This document shows, one piece after another, positions 26,803 through 34,037 of a stretch of DNA of 39,462 bases (position 1 is the first letter of the stretch; each line of letters begins with the position of its first letter). Source of the stretch: Caldilineaceae bacterium SB0661_bin_34 (lineage in GTDB: Bacteria; Chloroflexota; Anaerolineae; Caldilineales; Caldilineaceae); the NCBI GenBank assembly GCA_009841145.1, contig VXMJ01000087.1:1-39462 (forward strand). Direction: 5' to 3'. The notes below the pieces were generated by a model, which saw only the letters and a program-made list of their open reading frames with translations, was not told the DNA's origin and did no database searches. A program made the translations under genes and the position numbers.

Positions 26803-26808
26803 ATTATA
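26803..26808 (-). promoter_or_regulatory. Candidate -10 (TATAAT) of the pyr operon
   Basis: A perfect TATAAT on the minus strand, 30 bases before the pyrF start codon. A dyad GGATG-CCTGC-CATCC (26813-26827) lies directly upstream in the spacer and could be an operator. A TTTCCG at 26829-26834 is a poor -35 at 20-base spacing. No Shine-Dalgarno is seen before pyrF, so the leader is short. Confidence 0.5.
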
Positions 26809-26994
26809 GGCGGGATGCCTGCCATCCTCGGAAACCGAAGGTTCGGGACGGACGGGAATGCCCCCTACGCGCAAGTTGTCAAGATTTCCAAAGACAGGGG
26901 CAGCCTGCTTCAGACCTAATTTGCCTGCTCCGGACAGAGGTGGGACACCATGGCTGAACAGGCGATACTGATTGATCCCCATTTGTATTCAACT

Positions 26995-27023
26995 TTGACA
27001 AAAGTGCGGCAATGCCGCATACT
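26995..27023 (+). promoter_or_regulatory. Promoter and operator of the toxin-antitoxin genes
   Basis: TTGACA (26995-27000), a 17-base spacer and CATACT (27018-27023) form a good sigma-70-type promoter. The spacer carries a perfect 7-bp inverted repeat TGCGGCA-A-TGCCGCA at 27005-27019. An operator between -35 and -10 fits autorepression by the XRE antitoxin encoded downstream. Confidence 0.75.
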
Positions 27024-27074
27024 CCGGCGCTACGGCTCTTGGTTGCCAAGGCTTGACGGACTAGCCGAAAGCTC

Positions 27075-27359
27075 ATGCCGGAAGCGGCTCGACAAGCCAT
27101 GGAGGCCGCCATCATCGCTGATCCAAAAGCTGCGCCAGTGATTCGAGGAACTGGAGGTATCCGGAAACTGCGTTGGGCTGGCTCAGGACGGGGTAAGCGC
27201 GGAGGTACCCGGACCATCTACTTCCATCACGTTGGCCCCGGGACGATCTACCTGCTGGCAGCTTGCGCCAAAGCTGCTCAGGACGACCTTAGTCCGGCAG
27301 ACAAGAAGGCACTGGCGCGACTGGTGACCACCATCAAGAACGAGGGGATCCTCCGATGA
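27075..27359 (+). CDS. RelE/HigB-type toxin, N-terminally short
   Basis: A 94-residue member of the RelE/ParE toxin superfamily, HigB-2 type, whose relatives cleave mRNA on the ribosome. The conserved central part 'VIRGTGGIRKLRWAGSGRGK' and 'RTIYFHH', followed by 'IYLLAACAKAAQDDLS', is intact. Compared with usual members (~110 residues), about 19 N-terminal residues are missing. In the same frame a stop (27054) separates this ATG from an earlier ATG at 27012, which overlaps the operator and -10. The toxin is therefore either truncated and perhaps inactive, or translated from this internal start with no clear ribosome binding site. It overlaps the antitoxin by ATGA. Confidence 0.8.
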   Translation: MPEAARQAMEAAIIADPKAAPVIRGTGGIRKLRWAGSGRGKRGGTRTIYFHHVGPGTIYLLAACAKAAQDDLSPADKKALARLVTTIKNEGILR

Positions 27360-27661
27360 CGACTCAGCGAACCCAAGTAGGACACGAATTGGAAGCCGCC
27401 TTGGGCGAGGTGCTTGCCCACGTACGGGGCGAAACGTCCCTGCCCTGCCGGATTGTCGACGATCCAGCGGCGGAGCACATCGTGGCGCTGCGCAAGCGCA
27501 TGAAGCTCAGCCGCCAAAAATTCGCGGACCGGTTCGGACTGGACGCCCGGGCCGTGCAGGACTGGGAACAGGGCCGGCGCGTCCCGGATCGTGCCGCCCG
27601 TGTCCTGCTGACCGTCATTGACCGGGACCCCGAAGCTGTCATGCGCGCCCTTGAGCGATAA
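27356..27661 (+). CDS. XRE-family antitoxin (HigA/NadS type)
   Basis: A 101-residue protein with an XRE helix-turn-helix in its second half: 'IVALRKRMKLSRQKFADRFG' then 'DARAVQDWEQGRRVPDRAAR', the NadS/HigA-2 pattern. The N-terminal ~40 residues would bind the toxin. Its start overlaps the toxin stop by ATGA, and the toxin-first gene order is that of higBA. It probably represses its own promoter through the palindrome at 27005-27019. No terminator is obvious; the following 253 bases show no further gene. Confidence 0.88.
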   Translation: MTTQRTQVGHELEAALGEVLAHVRGETSLPCRIVDDPAAEHIVALRKRMKLSRQKFADRFGLDARAVQDWEQGRRVPDRAARVLLTVIDRDPEAVMRALER

Positions 27662-27914
27662 GTGGACATCAGTAGAGAGTGAACGGGGCAATGGCAATCA
27701 TGTTGAATGTTTTGGGATGTGGGCAGGTCCGTACCCCCATCCAATGGCTCCTAGCCCCAAACTGGAATGAGACTGTCTGAGTATGGGCCAACATGGATTC
27801 AAGTGATGCCGACAAGGTTCCTGAGGCTTGCACCCCATGCGACTGGAACCGGGTCTGCCAAATCCACTTCTCCGGGACAAGACCGGAGACGACGTTGTAC
27901 GTGTCCGAGCTACT

Positions 27915-29114
27915 CTAACTGCAACCAGCAGTCGAGAACGTAACCATCGATGCATCAACAACATCCAAGGCAAACCTGGGAGTGAATGCTGTTGCTGTTA
28001 CATTGAGACTGTCTATCTGGTCAACAGGGTAGGTACAGATGCTACCGGTGTCTGATACAACCGTGTAGAGGATGAGTTGGCCAGAACTGGCCTTCCGAAG
28101 GCTGTAGGGCTCAACCATGAATGTCCTGTCCTGGTAGCCAACCTCAACGCAGAGGCGATTGACAGCAGCAAAGCGCGCCTTCTCCAAAGGCGTCCTCAGT
28201 CCCCAGAACGACAACGTAGCAGGTGGCCTCCATGCATCGTCAATATCGTCTATGGTCAGAATGGACGGCAACTCCTCGCGCGATCCGCGCCCCTCAAGCC
28301 ATGCCAAAAGCTGAGGCAGTTCATCCCACAATGCCGAGAACGGGGGTAGAACCGGGAGTTGATGCTCCAGCATGTTGGTCCATTCTTCCTTTAGCTCGGC
28401 CAGGAACGGAGATGCCAAGATCGATCGGCTACTGAAGACCTTCAAACCTTTGAATTCACACTTCTCTCTAAAGACAGTCCGTACGAGGGTTGCATCTGGA
28501 CCAAGAAATGGCCATCTGTAAAGAGTGATGATGTCGTAAAGGTCTCGCGGACGAGCTCTCTCTCCCATAGCCCGTAACTTCTCAGCAAACACCTCTTCGA
28601 AGCTGTAGCATCGAACGTGTGCTGACAGCGGAAAGGCATCCGGGTACGCGTGGGCAATCGGGCGCAAGACCGTCGGCCGCACAATCTTCTCCACTATGGT
28701 CAGGTCAATCCGGATGCTCGCCAAACTGGGCGCGTTCCGTGGACCTCTGTAGTAGACGCGGCCTTCCATAGACTTGCCATCAGGCCGCATGCGGACCACA
28801 GGTTCCCGTTCCAGCAAGGAGATTCCGGACTCCTCATACACATGCACCAAGGCCCGTTTCAAGTGACGGGTCACTTGACCTGTCTCGAACGTGGCTCCTG
28901 GCAGCAAAGTAAAATCCAAGTCTTCCGAGAAGCGAAAGGTCTCGACATAACACTTCTTCAGGCACGTCCCGCCCTTGAAGGCCCACGATGCCGACAACGC
29001 AGGGTCGGCTCCGATCCCCCAGAGCACCCACCCAATGACGTAATCTTTCTCGACTACGTCCTCCCGGATGCTCCATTCCCGGATTCTCTCGTTGAGCTCC
29101 GTTCTGGTAATCAA
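27915..29114 (-). CDS. abiEii: AbiEii-type nucleotidyltransferase toxin
   Basis: A 399-residue nucleotidyltransferase of the AbiEii/AbiGii family, the toxin of type IV toxin-antitoxin phage-defence systems. The signature is 'FKGGTCLKKCY' (47-57) followed by 'RFSEDLDFTL' with the metal-binding Asp65 and Asp67. Later 'CYSFEEVFAEKLRAMGERAR' and 'RDLYDI' match the family helices. TTG at 29114 is the best start: it overlaps the antitoxin stop as TTGA and has AGAGGAG five bases upstream. An ATG 41 codons earlier lies deep in the antitoxin gene. The C-terminal ~100 residues ('PATLSFWGLRTPLEKARFAAV') are a WYL-like tail seen in some members, which is tentative. Confidence 0.9.
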   Translation of the reverse strand: MITRTELNERIREWSIREDVVEKDYVIGWVLWGIGADPALSASWAFKGGTCLKKCYVETFRFSEDLDFTLLPGATFETGQVTRHLKRALVHVYEESGISLLEREPVVRMRPDGKSMEGRVYYRGPRNAPSLASIRIDLTIVEKIVRPTVLRPIAHAYPDAFPLSAHVRCYSFEEVFAEKLRAMGERARPRDLYDIITLYRWPFLGPDATLVRTVFREKCEFKGLKVFSSRSILASPFLAELKEEWTNMLEHQLPVLPPFSALWDELPQLLAWLEGRGSREELPSILTIDDIDDAWRPPATLSFWGLRTPLEKARFAAVNRLCVEVGYQDRTFMVEPYSLRKASSGQLILYTVVSDTGSICTYPVDQIDSLNVTATAFTPRFALDVVDASMVTFSTAGCS

Positions 29115-29950
29115 CTGAACTCCTCTTCGAGTTGGATCGTTCTGTTCACCCGTAGATTCCAGCGCCACGCTACAGGCCCCCTGTTGGGCAGACCGGGATC
29201 CAATCGGCTGACACCGGAACTCACGCTGTCCTCGCATGCCCGGAGGAGCTCAGGAGCATGGACATTCAGAACCTCCAGCAGAAAACCCAGACGCTTGAAT
29301 ACCACGCGGTTGCCGACCTGTCGGACGTAGGCCACAAGCAGTTCGTCATTGCGGTACTCCTCCTTAAAGTACCTATCCATGATGTCAACAACGTGGCGCA
29401 AGCCTCCCCCGATGGACGGGACCTCGAGGATGTCAACGAGTGTGCGGGAAGGGTCGGACACATCCACCTTGGTTTGGTCGCGCCAGACCGGATTGGTGCC
29501 GAACACCCGACTTTCAGAGACGTGTTTGACGAGGAATGGGAACCCCTGGATGCTGACCTCCTTGCGCCGCGTCTCTCGCGTAGTCAAGACCACGGTATCC
29601 AGGAAAATCTGTTCGGTTAGGCTCCAGTTCTCGCATGCCGTCCATCCTCCGATGTAGTAGTCAGGACCAAAGAGCTTCGCCGCAATGACCCATGGGTCCT
29701 CCCGCCACTCATCCGGGTGGATGGCATCAAGTGGTACGGGTGCATAGAGACCCCGGCAAACGCGAACCAGCCATCCGCGCTCGGCGAGATAGGCGAGGAA
29801 TCTCTGCGTTCGCGTGATCGGAAGCGCAAGCGTGGTTGCAGCTTCTTGGACAGTAAATGGTCCCGTAACACTTCGAATCAGAGACGTAAGGAGATACCGA
29901 TTCCTTGCCGAGATGCCTTTTGGGGTCACCATTGCTGCCACTACGAACAT
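29111..29950 (-). CDS. abiEi: AbiEi-type antitoxin / transcriptional regulator
   Basis: A 279-residue antitoxin partner of AbiEii. The N-terminal winged helix is seen in 'GPFTVQEAATTLALPITRTQRFL' (partly quoted) and 'LAERGWLVRVCRGLYAPVP', and the C-terminal AbiEi domain in 'YYIGGWTACENWSLTEQ' and 'VSDPSRTLVDILEVPSIGGG'. AbiEi proteins bind inverted repeats in their own promoter. The start is uncertain between ATG 29950 and ATG 29932; 29950 is given because it lies 30 bases after a TATAAT. Its stop overlaps the TTG of abiEii, so toxin and antitoxin are coupled. Confidence 0.88.
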   Translation of the reverse strand: MFVVAAMVTPKGISARNRYLLTSLIRSVTGPFTVQEAATTLALPITRTQRFLAYLAERGWLVRVCRGLYAPVPLDAIHPDEWREDPWVIAAKLFGPDYYIGGWTACENWSLTEQIFLDTVVLTTRETRRKEVSIQGFPFLVKHVSESRVFGTNPVWRDQTKVDVSDPSRTLVDILEVPSIGGGLRHVVDIMDRYFKEEYRNDELLVAYVRQVGNRVVFKRLGFLLEVLNVHAPELLRACEDSVSSGVSRLDPGLPNRGPVAWRWNLRVNRTIQLEEEFS

Positions 29951-29980
29951 TCCTGCGATCCAATCGAAGATAACGCGGTT

Positions 29981-29986
29981 ATTATA
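29981..29986 (-). promoter_or_regulatory. Candidate -10 (TATAAT) of abiEi-abiEii
   Basis: Perfect TATAAT on the minus strand, directly followed by an imperfect dyad ATAACCGCGTTAT (29973-29985), a possible AbiEi operator. No good -35. Confidence 0.5.
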
Positions 29987-30659
29987 TCGCAAACGAGGCT
30001 CCCTCCAGGGTAATGGAACCGAAGGCACTGTTTGGCCTGGCTGATTTTGGTGCTGGACTTACCCATCGGAGCCTCTGCAGCAAAGGGTCCGATTGGGCAT
30101 GTGCCATTGGGAGGCCCTCTCACACAGGAAGCCGAACGACCGTGTCCGCGTCTTCGTGTTGTTATTCCACCGTGTGCAGCAGACTGCCACTCTGGATCCC
30201 GGCAGTTCCATCGGCCGCCCTGATGGCACTCCGGCCTGACCTGAAACTGAACGATATTGAGCACATATTTCGGCCGCGCCGGCACCAAGACATGGCTTGG
30301 CACACCTTCACCGGAACCAGGAAGCGGAGATGCAAACAACCTGGAGCCCCACCTACCGACACCTGCCTGCGGAACCGTTGGACGGAAGCTGGACTGGCGG
30401 GGGGCTTCCTATTACGGGAGGCCCGACGGGGAGAGGTTCCGACGGGGCATGGTCCACCAAGACAAGATCACATGACGGTATCGGCCGGTGGTACAGCACG
30501 TCTCACACGCGTCCAGTCTCGCCTCCCTCTTGATAGCTTCGAAGTTGCATTCGGTGTGACCTACCATTCCTTTCGATCACCGGCACAGTGCCTTTTGCCG
30601 CAACCGGTGCCGGTGCCTGCCGTTTGTTCCGATGTTCGTGCACCGACTGTTCCGCCGTC
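29987..30659. other. ~670-base region without a recognised gene
   Basis: Upstream of abiEi and downstream of the GH12 gene. Open frames exist on both strands (the longest spans 30013-30663 on the plus strand) but their predicted products are rich in Arg, Pro, Ser and Cys and match nothing I know. I see no repeat or RNA gene. Confidence 0.55.
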
Positions 30660-31511
30660 CTAATCGGCCGTCACTTGGTACCGCTGGAGCCACAACTCCC
30701 CTGTGCCTTCTATGACTTCGTTGCCCAGTTCCACCGCGGCCACATAGTGGTCGGCCGGAATGTGATTGTGATCGACCAGATAGCTTAGGAATGCCACGAC
30801 ATCGACCACGCCGCTGAACCGAGGCTCCTGACTGACGAAGGCAATGTAGTCCGCCCCGGATCCCGCATGGAATGCCGGACGCAGATAGAGATCATAGGCA
30901 ATGTCATCCACCACAACCTGACCGGCGTGAAACCTCCGCGGCTGGGATGCGAATGTCCGATCCATCCATATCATCACTTCATGCGTAATCGTGTCGGGGG
31001 TAGGCGGGTCGGTGCTGGTCACCCAGATGTCGTAGGCCAGGTTGTAGGTCCCTTCGGCACTCAGTTCGACGGCGTAGGCAATGGACAGTTCCCTGATGGC
31101 CTCTATCGGAGCGGGCAGGGCGGACGTGGAGGATTCGGAGTCCCATGGCTTTTGACCGTATATCACCTCCGGGTATGACTTGACCTGGCCGTTTCCCTTA
31201 GGCCATCGCCATCGCCAGCCATACTCGGTCGCGCCGTCCAGACTGCGTGTCAAGAGACACTGTTCATAGTCGACAATGTTTCCCTTGCCCCAAACATTGT
31301 TTTGGTAGACGAGGTCGGAGTCGGTCAGTGTGTCCCAATCTCCGCAGTGGGTCTCTGGCACCGCAACTTCGGCCTCCGGAGTTGCTTCGGAAGACTGGAC
31401 AGGGAAAGCCTCCATGTCGGCAGCAGAGGGTAAACCGACCTCATAGTCGCACCCGGCAATGGTTAGGCCGAGAAGGGAAAGACACGCCAGATGGCGGATT
31501 GCCTCGCGCAC
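30660..31511 (-). CDS. GH12-family glycoside hydrolase, lipoprotein
   Basis: A 283-residue exported protein of glycoside hydrolase family 12 (endoglucanases and xyloglucanases). The signal sequence 'LACLSLLGLTIAGC' ends in a lipobox with Cys21, so the enzyme is probably tethered to the outer face of the membrane. Family segments include 'YQNNVWGKGN' (69-78), 'SYPEVIYGQKPW' (112-123) and 'NLAYDIWVT'. The nucleophile Glu178 is in 'HEVMIWM' and the acid/base Glu265 in 'LGNEVIEGTGEL'. GTG 31511 is chosen because it gives a normal-length signal peptide; ATG 31565 in the same frame would add 18 residues. It is a lone gene, with no other carbohydrate enzymes nearby. Confidence 0.82.
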   Translation of the reverse strand: MREAIRHLACLSLLGLTIAGCDYEVGLPSAADMEAFPVQSSEATPEAEVAVPETHCGDWDTLTDSDLVYQNNVWGKGNIVDYEQCLLTRSLDGATEYGWRWRWPKGNGQVKSYPEVIYGQKPWDSESSTSALPAPIEAIRELSIAYAVELSAEGTYNLAYDIWVTSTDPPTPDTITHEVMIWMDRTFASQPRRFHAGQVVVDDIAYDLYLRPAFHAGSGADYIAFVSQEPRFSGVVDVVAFLSYLVDHNHIPADHYVAAVELGNEVIEGTGELWLQRYQVTAD

Positions 31512-31889
31512 ATGCCTTCCGGCACGGCGGTCGGTTCTGTTCGGTCCACAGGCTGCTATCATCACCGAAGCCTTCCCACCGTCAACACAGACACCATTCC
31601 ACGCTTTGACCGCGTACAGACGTTGCCTTCAGGTCCACTTCTCTGCCAAACGTTGTACCCATTGAGGTCGGAAACAACAGCCTGTGCAAAGTGGACCCGG
31701 CTCCCTGACATGCAACACCACCCCCTGCCGCGGAACGCTTCGGGGACAAACTCCGCAATCGCATACGGGTTGTTGCTGCAACTCGCTGCGCTTGGTCAAT
31801 CGGATGGACGGCTCCTGGCACAACCTCCAGGCACCGACGACGGCACCGGGATCCCACTCACACTCGACAGAGCCGGCCTCGCTGCAGGC
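31512..31889. other. 378-base intergenic region between Uma2 and GH12 genes
   Basis: Both neighbours are on the minus strand. I see no gene, hairpin or good promoter here; open frames present do not resemble known proteins. Confidence 0.5.
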
Positions 31890-32888
31890 CTAATCATGCG
31901 ACACGGACAATCCGAAGTGTTGCCGCGCCGATTCCAGGAATGCCTCGGCTGACCGATTGTCCATCCAGGCCTGTACCAACTCCGCGTGCGGCAAGGAAAC
32001 CGAGGATTGTTGCATCATCAACCGAAGTTCGTCGGCTGTGGCATCACCGAACCGGACCCTTGCCAGAGCAGCCGCCATCCCCGCGATTTCAGCATTCCTC
32101 TCATCCAACCGGGCCTGCTGCGCCCGTAGTTGGGACTGCTGTACTTCCAACAGGTCATCCTTCTCCTTTGCACTGGCCAGTGGTTCTCCCGTCTCGGGAT
32201 CCAGAATCCGGTAGCCGCCATCGGTTTCATGTTGGTGCAGTTCCTGCACAAGAAGGAGACCGCAATCCAGAACCGGCGAGTAGGCGGACCACGAGCGCGC
32301 AGTCTCGTCCCAGACAATCCCCAGTGGTTCGTAACGCCCCCGCTCCAGTTGCCAGCCCATCATCGGACCGTCGGGCAACAGGAGGCCAGATTCGAGGTGG
32401 GACGGATCATCGGAGTCGACCGGATCCAGGACCCAGTACTCCCGGATCCCCATCCCGGCATACCATCCCTTTTTGATCCCCAGGTCGTTGTCGACGGTGG
32501 ACGGGGATGCGACCTCGATGACGCAGTCGGGTGGACAGGGCATATCCCAACGGCGCAGGGAACCGCGCCCGGTGTTGGGAAACGGCATGATGATCATGTC
32601 CGGATCACAACGCTGCTGTTGACCGTCGGCATCGAAGAAGTGCAAGCCGATGTCCTGATTGATGCCAAAGGGTCTGCCGCGCCGCGCCAGCAGAAAGGAC
32701 AGGGCGTTCAACAGGTAGTTCAGAATGGCAACATGCCTCGGGACCGTCGACATTTCGTCGCTCCTGGGCCATTCGGCAGGGTATTCCGGGGTGTTCCAGG
32801 AAGGGATGGGCTTGGACAGGTCCACCGAAAGGGCCGGTTCGGCCTCGCGCGGTTCCGCCGGTACTGTCCAGGGTTTGGTGATGGCCAT
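31890..32888 (-). CDS. Uma2-family PD-(D/E)XK nuclease-like protein, second copy
   Basis: A 332-residue Uma2 protein. The core shows 'CDPDMIIMP' (Asp97), 'CVIEVASPST' (Glu125) and 'KKGWYAGMGIREYWVLDP' (from Lys139). After residue ~225 comes a C-terminal addition with a predicted coiled coil of repeated Gln/Arg/Glu ('LLEVQQSQLRAQQARLDE', about 243-262) and a tail resembling those of other multi-copy Uma2 proteins. ATG 32888 follows a strong GGGAGGCG site. The frame stays open 110 codons upstream but without similarity. It is not close in sequence to the first Uma2 protein in this window, although the two share leader elements. Confidence 0.86.
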   Translation of the reverse strand: MAITKPWTVPAEPREAEPALSVDLSKPIPSWNTPEYPAEWPRSDEMSTVPRHVAILNYLLNALSFLLARRGRPFGINQDIGLHFFDADGQQQRCDPDMIIMPFPNTGRGSLRRWDMPCPPDCVIEVASPSTVDNDLGIKKGWYAGMGIREYWVLDPVDSDDPSHLESGLLLPDGPMMGWQLERGRYEPLGIVWDETARSWSAYSPVLDCGLLLVQELHQHETDGGYRILDPETGEPLASAKEKDDLLEVQQSQLRAQQARLDERNAEIAGMAAALARVRFGDATADELRLMMQQSSVSLPHAELVQAWMDNRSAEAFLESARQHFGLSVSHD

Positions 32889-32916
32889 CGATCGCCTCCC
32901 GTGCATGCGGGGCCCC

Positions 32917-32922
32917 ATTGTA
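32917..32922 (-). promoter_or_regulatory. Candidate -10 (TACAAT) of second Uma2 gene
   Basis: Shares the surrounding GGCCGRGTAMAATGGGG with the leader of the first Uma2 gene. TTGCAT stands 15 bases upstream as a weak -35. Confidence 0.4.
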
Positions 32923-33278
32923 CTCGGCCACTGCCGGATGCAATCCACCATGTCTCCAGATTGAGCCACCGCCGGACCCGGCTGTACAAGCAGCATCCGT
33001 TTGACGGATTGCACACAGTCAAGCGCCGTTCCCGGAAACACCGCAGGGTCTCTCCCTGCTCGATCTTGGCAAAACCTTCTGGTCTTGCGGAGCATGTCCC
33101 CCAGTCGAGGTGGATGGATACTCGGTGCTGACGGTCGGGCAGCAGCATCCTGCCGAAGGAGCTTGCACATTCGAACACCTGCATGAAGCAACATTTGTCC
33201 TATGCCGCAACGAGCCAATACCGATATACCTGAAGCGGAGCGGCACTCGCCCGCCCGGCTGCCGGCCGACAGGACGGA

Positions 33279-33284
33279 TATAAT
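33279..33284 (+). promoter_or_regulatory. Candidate -10 (TATAAT) upstream of def
   Basis: Perfect TATAAT, 81 bases before the def ATG, centred in a small palindrome. No convincing -35, so this is tentative. Confidence 0.35.
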
Positions 33285-33365
33285 CCGGGCTCAATACGCT
33301 CCTTCAGAACCCAAACCAGCGTTGCCGGCTGGTTGAATACCCGACTCACCCCCTCTGTTCCGACC

Positions 33366-33947
33366 ATGGCTGTACTGGACATCCTGCAAGACTGGCGGGA
33401 AGACTCCTCGATCCTGCATCGCAAGACCGTGCGCATCCGCAAGGTGGACCGCAGGATCCGTCGGCTGCTGAATGACATGGTTGAAACCATGCGCGAGGCC
33501 GGGGGCGTGGGGCTGGCGGCCCCGCAGGTGGGCCGCAACCTGGCGGCCTTGGTCATCGAGTACGCCGACACGGACGAGGATCCGGACGCGGTGCCCGAAC
33601 TCTACAAGATTCTCAATCCCCAGATCGTCCGGGCCCGCGGCGAAGTCGAGGGTCGGGAGGGATGCCTAAGTGTTCCAGGTTTTCTGGTGGATGTGGACCG
33701 GGCCGAACGCATCACGGTCAAAGGCATGGATGCCGACGGGAAGGCCATCCGCATCAAGGCGGACGGCTGGTTGGCCCGAATCTTCCAGCACGAAATCGAT
33801 CACCTCAACGGCGTCCTGATGATGGACCGCGCCAACCGCATGTACACGGTGGAGGAAGGGGAGGATGGGGAACCCGTCGTCACCCCCATCGGCGCGGGCC
33901 ACGAGGAAACCGAATCGACAGCCGGAACGGTCGCGGTTACGAACTGA
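33366..33947 (+). CDS. def: Peptide deformylase
   Basis: Removes the formyl group from the N-terminal methionine of new proteins; 193 residues. All three family motifs are intact: GVGLAAPQ (47-54), EGCLSVPG (98-105, Cys100 a metal ligand) and QHEIDHLNG (141-149, two His ligands and the catalytic Glu). The start is ATG 33366; an in-frame start 11 codons earlier is less likely because family similarity begins at 'VLDILQDW'. The acidic C-terminal tail of about 25 residues is not part of the fold. No fmt gene follows; the neighbour converges from the other strand. Confidence 0.95.
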   Translation: MAVLDILQDWREDSSILHRKTVRIRKVDRRIRRLLNDMVETMREAGGVGLAAPQVGRNLAALVIEYADTDEDPDAVPELYKILNPQIVRARGEVEGREGCLSVPGFLVDVDRAERITVKGMDADGKAIRIKADGWLARIFQHEIDHLNGVLMMDRANRMYTVEEGEDGEPVVTPIGAGHEETESTAGTVAVTN

Positions 33948-33971
33948 GAACGGGCCGGGCGGGCCATCCGG

Positions 33972-33993
33972 GCCAAGGCCCTGCCGCCTTGGC
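33972..33993. terminator. Hairpin between convergent def and PfkB genes
   Basis: GCCAAGGC (33972-33979) and GCCTTGGC (33986-33993) pair exactly around a 6-base loop, 25 bases after the def stop and 45 bases after the stop of the facing kinase gene. It is well placed to serve both directions; no U-tract. Confidence 0.5.
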
Positions 33994-34037
33994 TCACGGG
34001 AGCTCCGCAGCAGGAACATCCCGCAACCACCCAACGG

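Larger units (their letters stand above)
32889..33365. other. 477-base divergent region between Uma2 and def
   Basis: Holds TACAAT (32917-32922, minus strand) 28 bases before the Uma2 ATG, inside GGCCGAGTACAATGGGG. Toward def there is TATAAT (33279-33284, plus strand) within the dyad CGGATATAATCCG. No gene is recognised. Confidence 0.55.

Noticed and set aside
26950..27141. A 63-codon open frame at the toxin-antitoxin promoter
   Set aside because: It would read through the -35, operator and -10 elements. Only its end resembles a possible lost toxin N terminus, which is noted in the findings.
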